A stretch of DNA of 42,427 nucleotides from the IMG/VR virus record IMGVR_UViG_3300028831_000408, positions 1 through 42,427 of that record. One strand, written 5' to 3'. The DNA comes from a virus. The translations under genes were made by a program, and so were the position numbers. This document shows positions 22,998 through 32,900 of the stretch, piece by piece. Each line of letters opens with the position of its first letter. Position 1 is the stretch's first letter. The notes under the pieces were generated by a model. The model searched no databases. It was not told where the DNA came from and saw only the letters and a program-made list of their open reading frames with translations.

Positions 22998-23713
22998 AAC
23001 CATTCGATCAATTAGCCGCGTTTTTTGCCTGGTGGATGCAGGGCGGCATGAGAAGCGGTTGTCCGACTTCGGTTCACGACGGCATCACGCGCATCGGAGA
23101 ATACACCGGACTGGTTCTCTATCGTCAGTCTCCATACCAAGTTGAACTTTGGATCCTGCCGCCGAACATGCAATCGACCGAGCACAGCCATCCGAACGTG
23201 GACATCTTCCTGGTGCATGTAACGGGCGATCTCAAGGTCTGGGTTGGAGAGGAATTGGTGCTCGGCCCAGTGCAGACTGTTCCTGACAAGAACGGCGTTA
23301 CCCGGTCGAACGGCAACTTCATTCGAATCAAACCCGGCCAGCTTCATCGAGCCGAGACTGGTCCTTTGGGCGGGGCCTTTATGAACATCCAGCTTTGGGT
23401 GGACGGCAAACCGAGAAGCACGGACTCAGATTGGAAAGGCGACGCGCTCAACGAGGATCACAAAAAAAAATTGGCGGACCTGAACCGGGAACGTTTGGGC
23501 GAATACGTGAAATCACTCCACGAGAACTCGGAATGCTCCATGAGGGAGCCAAGGAATATTTCGAGGAGGGAACGAACGCTTGCGGACATGGCGGGACATT
23601 CGGAGGCGGATTTTGCCAGCGGACCTTTGATACCTGGTGGCGTGCCGCCATTGAATGCGGCGGAGGAAAAATCTGGGGAAGCTTCAGCGCAGAACAAATC
23701 ACCGGCGCACTAG
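22991..23713 (+). CDS. Cupin-domain protein
   Basis: A 240-residue frame. Residues 35-140 form a cupin beta-barrel: first motif QSTEHSHPNVDIFLVHVTGD (metal ligands H65, H67; D71 in place of Glu), second motif IRIKPGQLHRAETGPLGGAF (H119). Cupins bind a metal and act as isomerases, oxygenases or sugar-modifying enzymes; many phage copies are of unknown use. After residue 160 (KKK, encoded by nine A bases at 23462-23470) the C-terminal 80 residues lie over the GNAT gene in another frame and are probably partly or wholly unstructured. The true end or a frameshift into the GNAT frame is discussed in the findings. It starts in a 7-base overlap with the glycine-rich fibre gene. Confidence 0.75.
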   Translation: MVEPFDQLAAFFAWWMQGGMRSGCPTSVHDGITRIGEYTGLVLYRQSPYQVELWILPPNMQSTEHSHPNVDIFLVHVTGDLKVWVGEELVLGPVQTVPDKNGVTRSNGNFIRIKPGQLHRAETGPLGGAFMNIQLWVDGKPRSTDSDWKGDALNEDHKKKLADLNRERLGEYVKSLHENSECSMREPRNISRRERTLADMAGHSEADFASGPLIPGGVPPLNAAEEKSGEASAQNKSPAH

Positions 23714-23964
23714 GGGCGATACGAACCGATTGGTTCTACAACGAAGCGGTCACGGCGGCGGTGATGTTCTGGTATTCTAGGCCAGGGCACAGGGGGCATG
23801 GCATCCGGTTATTCGACGCGTTTGAAAACTGGGCTTTACAGATTGGGGCGAAGCGCCTAAGTGTTGGCCATCTGGCCCGCCTCATGCCGAAGAAGTTCGA
23901 GAAGTTTTACCGAAGGCGCGGGTACGAACTGAATGAGCTGAACTACTTCAAAACAATTCCATGA
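23533..23964 (+). CDS. GNAT-family acetyltransferase
   Basis: A 143-residue acetyl-CoA-dependent N-acetyltransferase in the style common in phage tail regions. Seen: helix HEGAKEYFEEGTN (3-15), strand ITGALGAIR, then the CoA-binding region FWYSRPGHRGHGIRLFDAFE (the R/Q-x-x-G-x-G/A loop is RGHGIR), and the C-terminal AKRLSVGHLARLMPKKFEKF with YRRRGYELNELNYFKTIP. Substrate unknown. ATG 23533 is the first in-frame start near the domain but gives no first strand; the strand-like IREITPREL lies just upstream in the same frame without a standard start. The gene overlaps the end of the cupin frame by 181 bases, and its stop overlaps the next start (ATGA). Confidence 0.78.
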   Translation: MLHEGAKEYFEEGTNACGHGGTFGGGFCQRTFDTWWRAAIECGGGKIWGSFSAEQITGALGAIRTDWFYNEAVTAAVMFWYSRPGHRGHGIRLFDAFENWALQIGAKRLSVGHLARLMPKKFEKFYRRRGYELNELNYFKTIP

Positions 23965-25031
23965 GCAGCTTTGGAGCAGCATTCTACGGTGCCTACGCGC
24001 AGGGCGAAGCTGCCAAGGACGCCACCCGACAGCGAGCCGAGCAGGCGGCTGCCTACAATGCAGCGCAGGAGCGATTGTTTCACCTCACGCGGGGAAGCGA
24101 AGGATCGGCCTTCCTGCCCGAGTACCTGAAAGGAGCGGAATCCGCAGCCGGATCCAGGGCGACCGACACCGCGGCAGCTCTGCGGGATTACTACGGCACG
24201 CCGGCTGAAATCGCGCAGCGCGGGGCGGACGTAGCCGCGCGCTATCGCCCGCTCCTCGATCAGGGATCCAAAGCAATCTCGGGCATTTTCAGCGGAGAAC
24301 TGGAACGTCAACGTCTCGCCTCGGCGGCGCCTACCTTCGCGGCGCGAACTGCTCTGGCCGATACCACGCGCGCCGGAATGCTGAAGGGCATCCTTGATCG
24401 GCTCAACGCGATCCGCACGGCGAATGCGGCAAAGGGTTACGTCGGCACGGGCAGCGCATCGGAGAACCTTGCCCTGCGGGCATCGATCGAAGGGAACCAA
24501 CAAGCCGGCGCGGCGATGGCCGCGGCGAACCTGCAGAACGAGCAGGAGCGCCAGGCGATCCGCGATGAGATACTCGGCCTGCAGCTTCGCAGTCCGGAGC
24601 TTGCCGGGGCATTGGCGGCGCAATCGGCGAATTTGGAACTGTTGCCGGGTCAGATCGCCGGCCAGATCAGCCGGGCCGAAACGTCGCCTTTGGATTATTT
24701 CAGGATCGGCACCGCGCCGCCTCCATCGCAAACGATGGCGCCTTGGGCGCAGGAGCAACTCAGTCCGTGGGCATCGGTGGCGGCAGCCGGCCAGGGGAAC
24801 CTGTCGGCGCTCGGGAGGTACTACGCCAATCGGGATCTGGCCAGACGTTATGCAGCGCAGAATGCCTACGGCAACGGCTACTACGGCTATCCCAACGGAG
24901 TTGGACCGCAGGGTATCCCGGGTACGGTGGAGCCATACGGTCAAGGTACTGGCGAGGGTTACCCCGGATATTATCCTCCTGACTTCGAAGGCGACGTCGG
25001 CGCAGGCGCGGGTTACGAGGGAGCTGTGTAA
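23961..25031 (+). CDS. Internal/ejection protein (probable), helical
   Basis: A 356-residue protein, ATGA-coupled to the GNAT gene. The first 250 residues are Ala/Gln/Glu/Arg-rich helices (AKDATRQRAEQAAAYNAAQE; AGAAMAAANLQNEQERQAIR), as in internal virion proteins ejected with DNA (T7 gp14/P22 gp7 slot). The C-terminal 60 residues are Gly/Tyr/Pro-rich and low complexity (AYGNGYYGYPNGVGPQGIPG), likely a flexible tail. It has no signal peptide. The role is inferred from composition and from its place before two larger internal-type proteins, where podovirus ejection proteins lie in rising size order. Confidence 0.6.
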   Translation: MSSFGAAFYGAYAQGEAAKDATRQRAEQAAAYNAAQERLFHLTRGSEGSAFLPEYLKGAESAAGSRATDTAAALRDYYGTPAEIAQRGADVAARYRPLLDQGSKAISGIFSGELERQRLASAAPTFAARTALADTTRAGMLKGILDRLNAIRTANAAKGYVGTGSASENLALRASIEGNQQAGAAMAAANLQNEQERQAIRDEILGLQLRSPELAGALAAQSANLELLPGQIAGQISRAETSPLDYFRIGTAPPPSQTMAPWAQEQLSPWASVAAAGQGNLSALGRYYANRDLARRYAAQNAYGNGYYGYPNGVGPQGIPGTVEPYGQGTGEGYPGYYPPDFEGDVGAGAGYEGAV

Positions 25032-26969
25032 ATGGCAACCCAGTACGAAATCCTCCTTCAGCAGCAACTCCAGCAGCCGCATCCGTTGGATGAGTACTCC
25101 TCCGGTCTGGTTCTCCTCGCGCAGCGGCAGGCGCAGCAGCGGTTTCTCGAGGAGCAGGCGTTGGCAGCCAACCGATTCGCTGCACAGCAACAAGCCGCGC
25201 ATCTCGCCGGGCAGAAAGAGATCCTGACTGCAACGCAGAAGGGGCAGGCTGAGATCGAATCTGCCAAGGAAAAGGCGGCATTCGAAAGAACACAGGAGAT
25301 GGTGAAGGGCATGGAGGAACGCGCCAGGATCCAAGCTGAAGCCGTCGAGAAATCGCGCATCGCGGCCCAAAGGGAGGACGAGAAGCAGCGGCTCATCCGC
25401 GAGTTCGGAGAATTGTTCATCAAACGAAAGCCCGGCGAAAGCGACGATGACTACATCGCCCGCGCGCAGGATGAGGCCGTCAAGATCCGCGCCGGTCACC
25501 TGGCCAAGGCCGATCAAAACGCGCAGGCTTACATCGATCAGATCAATACGATCGCCGCCAAGGGTGCGGCTTCTCATCCGCAACGCATGTCGGATTTCGC
25601 TTGGGAAGGTGTAGTTGCAATGGCCGACGATCCGAAGATGCAGCAGCAGCTCCGCGGACAAACCACCCCTGCTCAGAGAGACGCTGCTTTGGCAAAACTC
25701 GGAAGCGGGAAAGAAGCCCGGGCGATGCGAGATTTTTACCAGATCCAGTTGGACAAAGCCCGCACGGCGGTCCCGGTCCTGGAACCGACGCAGGAAGTTG
25801 AGATAAAGCGTTTGGGAATCAGGGCCAATTCGGCAGCCACGGCGTTCGATGAGCTGATGAAGAATCCGAAGTACGCCCCCGCGGTGCCCGAGTACAACCG
25901 GATTATCGGCGAGGAAGATTTTCCGGGTGAGATCGGCCCGCCAAGAAAAGGCGCTGGGGGAGGAGCCTCCAGTTTGGATTTTTCGAAAGCTGTCACCTCC
26001 GGAGCTTCCAAGCCAGCGGGTTGGCGCGCTCCCATGCTTCTCCCTGCCGGGACTGGCGCAGGTGCGGCTCCCGGATCTGCCTCCGCCGCGGGCGCGCCTG
26101 CCGCCAGAGGAACATCGCCTGTCGCAGCGACTGTGCTTCCGCCAACTCCGGACGAGATCTACGGTGGAGGCGGGGCAACCTACGGCTGGAATCCTGGGCA
26201 GAGGATTCCGTTGATCGGCGCGTTCTCCGCGCCGGTGGAACGCTTCGGAAATTGGATCGGAGATTATCGAACTCCGTTGCGTGGGATCTACAACACAGTC
26301 GATCTCATGGGATCCGTCGCGAATCAGTGGCTTGGAACCGATACGTTGCCAACGGCGGAAGCGATGCAGGAACGTGCCGCCCTTCTGGCCCCGCCAGCGC
26401 AAACGCAGAATCCGCAACTCGTTCAGGCGGCACTTCGCGAACTCGGTCTGCCACCGGATACACAGGCGCCGGAACGCGGGCTGCCGCCAACGCCGGCAGA
26501 GATCGCGGCGTTCAGAGCGAGGATCCCGGCCCGCGTCACCGTGCCGTCCACCAACGCGCCGACGCCAATGGAGATCTCCGCGCCGGTTCCTTCGACGCTT
26601 AATCGTCTCAGCAACCAGCAGGCTTTGGAGCAACGGTTGTTGGACAACTACGTTCGCGGCCGTTCAGCTCCGGCTTTCGATCCGACGCAGGTGAACGTCC
26701 AGACTCCGGCGGAGATCGCAGCCGATCGAGCGCGGCGAAACGCCATGCCCGGCATCCGCGCTTCCAGTCCCGCAGAGATCGCGCTGTCCGAGGGAGCCAC
26801 GGCGAATGAACTTCGGAAACGGATCGCGCGTCATCCGAGGGCGCAAACATTCCCGGTGCAACCGCTCAAGGACAAACTCAGCACGATGAGTTTGCCCGAA
26901 CTTCAGACGCTCTGGCGGCAGCTTGGCCCGGAAGATATTGACACGCAGAACGAGATAACTTTTCCATAA
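25032..26969 (+). CDS. Internal/ejection protein (probable), coiled coil plus PAEI repeats
   Basis: A 645-residue protein abutting the previous stop. Residues about 10-135 are Gln-rich coiled coil (LLAQRQAQQRFLEEQALAAN, then QAEIESAKEKAAFERTQEMV). The middle is helical (to about 310), then Pro/Ala/Gly linkers. The C-terminal third repeats a short motif: PPTPDEIYGG, PPTPAEIAAFRARIP, QTPAEIAADRARRN, SSPAEIALSEG, i.e. (T/S)P(A/D)EI at least four times. These look like short linear binding motifs, perhaps docking sites for a partner such as the giant protein downstream. It probably forms part of the ejected core. No enzyme motif is visible. Confidence 0.58.
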   Translation: MATQYEILLQQQLQQPHPLDEYSSGLVLLAQRQAQQRFLEEQALAANRFAAQQQAAHLAGQKEILTATQKGQAEIESAKEKAAFERTQEMVKGMEERARIQAEAVEKSRIAAQREDEKQRLIREFGELFIKRKPGESDDDYIARAQDEAVKIRAGHLAKADQNAQAYIDQINTIAAKGAASHPQRMSDFAWEGVVAMADDPKMQQQLRGQTTPAQRDAALAKLGSGKEARAMRDFYQIQLDKARTAVPVLEPTQEVEIKRLGIRANSAATAFDELMKNPKYAPAVPEYNRIIGEEDFPGEIGPPRKGAGGGASSLDFSKAVTSGASKPAGWRAPMLLPAGTGAGAAPGSASAAGAPAARGTSPVAATVLPPTPDEIYGGGGATYGWNPGQRIPLIGAFSAPVERFGNWIGDYRTPLRGIYNTVDLMGSVANQWLGTDTLPTAEAMQERAALLAPPAQTQNPQLVQAALRELGLPPDTQAPERGLPPTPAEIAAFRARIPARVTVPSTNAPTPMEISAPVPSTLNRLSNQQALEQRLLDNYVRGRSAPAFDPTQVNVQTPAEIAADRARRNAMPGIRASSPAEIALSEGATANELRKRIARHPRAQTFPVQPLKDKLSTMSLPELQTLWRQLGPEDIDTQNEITFP

Positions 26970-26974
26970 CCCAT

Positions 26975-29900
26975 GTGGCCAACTCCATTGTCAGCGCATT
27001 CCGCAGAAGGTATCCGCAGGACCAGCGCAGCGACGATGAACTGACGCTGGCGATTGGTTCAGCTTACCCGGAGTACGCAGACGCCGCTAAGTTTCCTGAC
27101 TTCCATTCGGATCTTCAGCGGTTGACCAAGGCGACGCAGCCTCAGCCAAACGCGGTCCCGCCGGAGATCACCCCGTTCCCGCCAACGCTCGGAGAATACG
27201 GGAAGCAGATGCTCGGCAGCGCGGTTCGAAGTTTTACGGGGACGCTGGGATCCATCCCCGAGGCGGTTGGCTCCGCCGCGCGCATCGCCGGAACCTACTC
27301 GGTGCCCGGTGCGGAATACGTGCCGATGTATTTGGAGACCGAGCCGGGAGTGATCGAGACTTCTTTGACTCGCCTCGGCCAGGCGGTTTCTCCCGAGCCG
27401 GTCCCAGGTCTTGAGAAATCCTTCGTCGCAACCGAACTGCCGGCGGCGGTGGCTTCCGGAGCTGCGTTCATTGCGGGCGGCGCCGGAGCTGGAGCGGCGG
27501 AGATGGGCATTGTGCGCTCGATCGGCGCACGCGCGATTGCCCGGGCGGTTGAGGCCGGCATCGAGAAACAAGCGGCGGTGAAAATCGGGCAGGAGGCGGC
27601 AACGATCGCAGCGCAGCGCCTTTCTTACGGCAACATCGCAAGTCTTGGCGCGCTCAGCCAGGCGCAATCCGGTTACGAAGAAGCGCGCCGGGCCGGCGCC
27701 GATGAACACACGCGCTGGCTTGCTTTCTCCCTGAATATTCCGGTCGGCATGACTGAGGCCGTGCCGTTGGCGAACATCCTGAACCGGATGGACAAACTCA
27801 GCGGCGGAACTTTGAAGCAATCACTCATCCACGCCACGGTGGATTCGTTCGAGGAAGCGATTCAGAATTCGTTTCAGGGCGTTGCGGGCGACTACATCGC
27901 TTCAAGGCTCGCGAAGTATGAACCTGACCGGAAGCTCTTTTCCTCGATCGCGGAGGATGCGGCCTCGGGCGGGATCTCCGCGGCTATCCTGAGCCTTGCC
28001 GGTTCGGCAATAGGCGGGAAGCTAAGGCGCGGGCCTGTTGAATCTGGCGGGCAGCAGCAGCAAACTCCGCCCCCGCCTCCGCCAGGAACCGCTCCAGCCG
28101 GTGTAGTTCCGCCCGCTGCGCCTCCACCAGCGGCACCCGATGTTGCAGCGCAGTACGCGAGTCCGGAGCAGCAGGCTGCCGCTCACGCGCAACGGATGCT
28201 GGAGGTTGCGCGGCGATCCGTGTTCGGCGGGTTCGGGAGCGACGACATTGCTTTCGTTTCACAGTTACCACCGGAACAGCAAGTGACGTATCAGGCTTTG
28301 GTGAACGAAGCCAGAAAGGAACAGGATGCCCTTAATGCACGGACAGAGCAACAGCGTGTTGAGGAAGAACGTCGCAGAAATGATGAACAGCTACGCGCGC
28401 AAGAAGAAGATCGGCAACGTCAAGCCGCGCAGCAAAGCGCACGCGCGGCGAGTGGCGCTGGCGGCGGCGTTCCGGCAGCAACGGGAGTCGGATTAGCGGC
28501 GTCCACCTCCGATGCCGCGCCTGGTAGCCAAGGACAAACGGTCACCGCGCCTGAGAAAGGCATCGTTCCCACGCCGCCGGCATTGGTCTCCATTCCGGCC
28601 TCCGATCTGCCTCCGGTTCTGGAAGCGCTCGCGCTGAAGGTGGCGGATCCGAAGGCCGGCAGATTGACGGATGACGAGATGGCGACCATCCCGAAGACGA
28701 CGGATCCATGGTACGGCCGCTACCAGAAACGAGTGGCCGAGTTGTCCGCCATCTTCAAGGCGAGACCAGGAGCGGTGCCGGTGGCGCCTGTGGTGGCAGC
28801 AGCTCCGGTCCCGGTTCAGCCGGTTGCCCCCGCACCGGTTCCTCCGCGTCCACCTTTGCCTTCGCCGGTGCGCCCGGTGACGGCCCCGTCGCTCAGCAAC
28901 GTTTACGTTCCTGGCCCCGGCCAACCTGCGCCGGTTGGTTTGATCGCCCAAGCCAGGGCCAAAGCCGTGGCGTTGGCAACAACGATCCGGAGGAAGATCG
29001 CCGCGGTGATCCACACCTCGCCGATCTACGATACGATCGCCTTTGATGGGGATTCGCCGCTGACCTTCGAACTGTCTGGGAGAGGCGTAGGTGAGCGGAC
29101 GAGGATGACGCCGATGGACCCGAAGCTGGTTGTCGTGGGTTCCGGCAAACACGAGGGACACAAAGGCACGGTCATTGAAGGTCTGGATGAGGAAGGAATC
29201 CCAAAACCGGGACCGGTGAAGGTCCGTCTGGATAACGGCGACGTGATCAACGTCGATGAAGGCGACTGGAAAACGCTGGCGTCGATCAGGAAGGAAATGC
29301 AAGAAGGTGCCGGCGAACAGACTACACTTGCGCCCGCTTATTTTGAATTTCGCCAACCCCCGGAAGCTAACGATAAAGCCCTGCAAAATTCCGGTATAGT
29401 TAGCCAGGCGTCGGTGACCAAAAAGAAGGTGGATGGCGGCAGCAAGAACTCTTGGACGCACCGCTGGACGGTGTTCCGCCAGGGCAACAAGGTTTACATC
29501 CTGCCGACCTACAAGTCCGAGGGCAGCATCAAGGCGGCTGAAGCCGGCCAGAAGAAGGGAACGCGGGTGGTTGAGCTGATGAAACGGGGGTTTATACCCA
29601 TAGCCTCGTTTCGCGCCACAAATGCCGTACACGCGATTAGGGCCGCAAAGCCTGTCATGGGCGCGGACGAGTACGAACGGACGCTTGCCAGCCAGGCCAG
29701 GGAACGGATGGCAGCCAGCGCACGAACGGCTGCGGCTTTCGAGGCCAGCCAACAGCCGGGCCAGAGCATCAGCACGGAGACCGTGGCTGGGACATCGGCG
29801 CGGACGGTGGAGGAAGTTCCCGGGGCGGAAGAGGCGGTGACCGGGACCGGGCCGGCGGTTCCCGCCGCCATGCCGGTGGAGATTATATTCTCCGCTGAAC

Positions 29901-32900
29901 TTGCCCACGATCTTTTCCCGAAGCTGACGCAGGCGTTGGCACTGACGACGGGGAAGCTTTCGATCAGCAACGAAGCAACATTGAAGGCGATCATCAAGTA
30001 CACGCAGAAAGGCAAATATGGCGAAGAGATCAGGACCGAAGCCGTTGCCCTCGCCCGCGAGATCGGCGAGGCCAATGCCAGCCGTGCAATCCTTAAACGA
30101 ATTGTCCTGGCCTATAACAACAGCCGAACAAGCGGAGAATTTGCTGAAGCGATTTCCAAACTTGGAGGGGCCGGAGCTGTGGCCGCAACAGGCGAGCGAG
30201 GATCACCTGGCGCTGCAGTTGGTCGTCCAGCAGGGCGGCGTAGCCAACCCGCAACGACCGTTGCGGCTGCAACCCCAAACGCTGGAGTGGTTGGACAGGC
30301 TGGCCCAACTCCAACCGTCACCCAATCCTGGCAGCGCAGCCAGCCAAAGTTCCGCGTAGGTGAGGACATCACGCAGGAGCAGGATTATGTGCCTGAGGAT
30401 GTGATCTTGAATGGGGTGTCGCAATCTTTGCAATTGGATGAGGAGTATCGCAGCAAAATAGCGTATCACGCGCAGCAGGGTTTTCTGATGGAAGAGATCA
30501 TGGATCTCATCCAAGCGCAACCGAACGGCGCTCAGTCAGTCGATCCGTCGAACAAACGACCATTCGCTCCGGCAGCCCTTGAAGACGCAGCTCAAACCCT
30601 GCAGATGCACTTGGGGAGCATCGTCAAGGGCGACACAAGGGTTGAAACGTACCCGGAATTTGAGCACAACATTTTACGTGAAGCTCTCTCAAATCCAGAC
30701 ATTGTTCGCATTGCCAAGATGGTGGAAACACCAGGATCGCAGGGAGATATTGAAGGTCGTCAGATTGAATATGCTTTAGGCAAGTTGATGGAGGCCGGTC
30801 TGGATGGTCGTCAGGCTGAAGCCGCGTTGGCCGATTGGTATGAATGGAGGAGTGACATCTACAACAGAGATCCAGGCACGGCCTATTGGATCGAACTGCA
30901 TGTCCTCAACTACAATGGCCCAGAGAAACCGGGAGAAATGGAGCACCGGCACGGCGGGCCGGAACCAAAACTCACCGTGCGCCAAGGCGGGTACGCCAGC
31001 TCTGAGGATGTCCACGCCAAACTTCAGGCCGTGCTGGAACGGCTCGCGGCAGCCGGCGTCGATGTCTCCGTGTTCCAACGCAGGCTGGATGATCTCACCG
31101 GCAAGGATGCTTTCGGAAGATTCACCCGCAGACCCGGCGGAATGCAGGACAGAAACGCCGTGGCTCTGGTGTTCAACGACGTCACCAAGCCGAGCATGGA
31201 CGATCTCATCACGGCCATCCATGAGGCCGTCCACGTCCTTGCCTCGCGCGAATCGCCGGAGATGCAGCGCCGGATGCACCGAGCGATCGAGCGGCTGTCC
31301 GATGTCGCGCTCGGCCTGACCGCGCCGGGCGTGGATCCGCGCGCCACGACGGAGAACATCGGGCGGCTGGATCCGGAGGCGCTGGCGGGTGAACGGCTGG
31401 CTGAATCCCTGGCGCAGGAAGGGTTCGACCCGATCGCCGCGCGCAGCCTGAGTCAACGCGTGATGAGGTTCCTGAAGGATCTTTGGAACCGGGCCTGTAT
31501 GGCCATACAGCAGTCCTTGTTCGGCGAGGATGCGGTGAATCCGGAACGTGTCGTTGAGTACTACCGGAACCGGCTGCAATCCTTCCTTGCCGGCGACCCG
31601 ACGCCGATGTCGTTCGTTGATTTTCTCGGAGGCCAGAAGCTGTCACTGGAACGCGCGGCCAGGTTTTATGTGCCCATCGCGGACTCTGAAACCTTTGCGC
31701 CTGTGGTGGTGGACTGGCAGAACGGCAAGGTAAAGTATGCCCAGGACGTTTCGGCAACGGCGGCAGCGGCGATAGCCGACATCCGTAACGCCATCCGTTC
31801 CGCGGAGACAAAGTTCCGCGACCCAAGCTTCGTTGCCGAAGGGGAACCGATCGGCGGTGAGAATCCCACGATCCGCGGGAGCATCAAATTCGCGGCCGCC
31901 AACAAGATTCAGGATATTTTGGCCAGGGCTTACGACGCGTTCAACGCGACGGGGGCCAACCCGGTGGACGCCGCCGGCGCGCGGCCGATCACGTTCGACA
32001 TATTCATCAGCCAGTTTCAGAGGGAACTTGATCATCCGCAGGCGATCAAGGACGGGATCCAGGGCGAGCTGACGGCGATCTCCGCGCCGCCTGTGAACGC
32101 GGACCTGAACGTGGACGGGCCGGTGACGATGGATAGCGACGCGCTGCGGAAACAATCAAAGGCGATTGCGCTCAATCACCTGAACCAATGGCTCGGCAAC
32201 CTGAACGATGTCTTCAACACGGAGATCCGCAGGCGTGAGATCATTGGCAGGGCGCTTTCCAGAACGATTTCAAAGTCCGAGAAGCTGGCCGGCCAATGGC
32301 AGAACCTGATGTTCTATTTCGAGAACTTCAAAGAGGCGATCGGCGATCTCATTGCCCAGACCAAAGACGACATACGGGAGGGCATCGGCCTGGCCAAACA
32401 CGTCGGCATGTTGACGCAGTCGCTCCGCGAATTGAATTCGCAGATGAGCGATTCAACTCCGACCGCGTACCGAAACCTCATCGACCGGATGGCGAAGAGG
32501 ATCTTCGGCGACGCCGAACATTTCACCGAATTTCTGGAGGACGTTGCGGCGATGGACGTGGACTGGCACGGCCAGACCTTGCCCCAGATCAAGGCGGAGC
32601 TGCGGGTGTTGCTCGATACCAACGCGCTTTTTCACGGCATGAGCCCGGACGAAAAGAACGTGGCATTGGCGTTGGTGGCGTCCTTTGCCCGGACCAACGA
32701 TCATCAGATGGCGTGGCTGGCGGTGAAGGCGAGCAACAACTATGAGGCGCGGGACGCAATCGCCGAGATGTTGAACGAGGCGAAGAAGGATACCACGGCG
32801 AACCTGAACAATGCGCGCGCGCTTGTGAATAAGGTTCCGGCCGCCGCGCGTCAGGCGCAACGGATTCTGGACCAGTACCTCAAGGCCAGGAAGGAAGCGC

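Noticed and set aside
23943-26633. Minus-strand open frame of 896 codons over the internal-protein genes
   Set aside because: It lies fully antisense to two well-supported coupled genes, is Arg-rich and low in recognisable folds, and follows from high third-position GC in the plus-strand genes.
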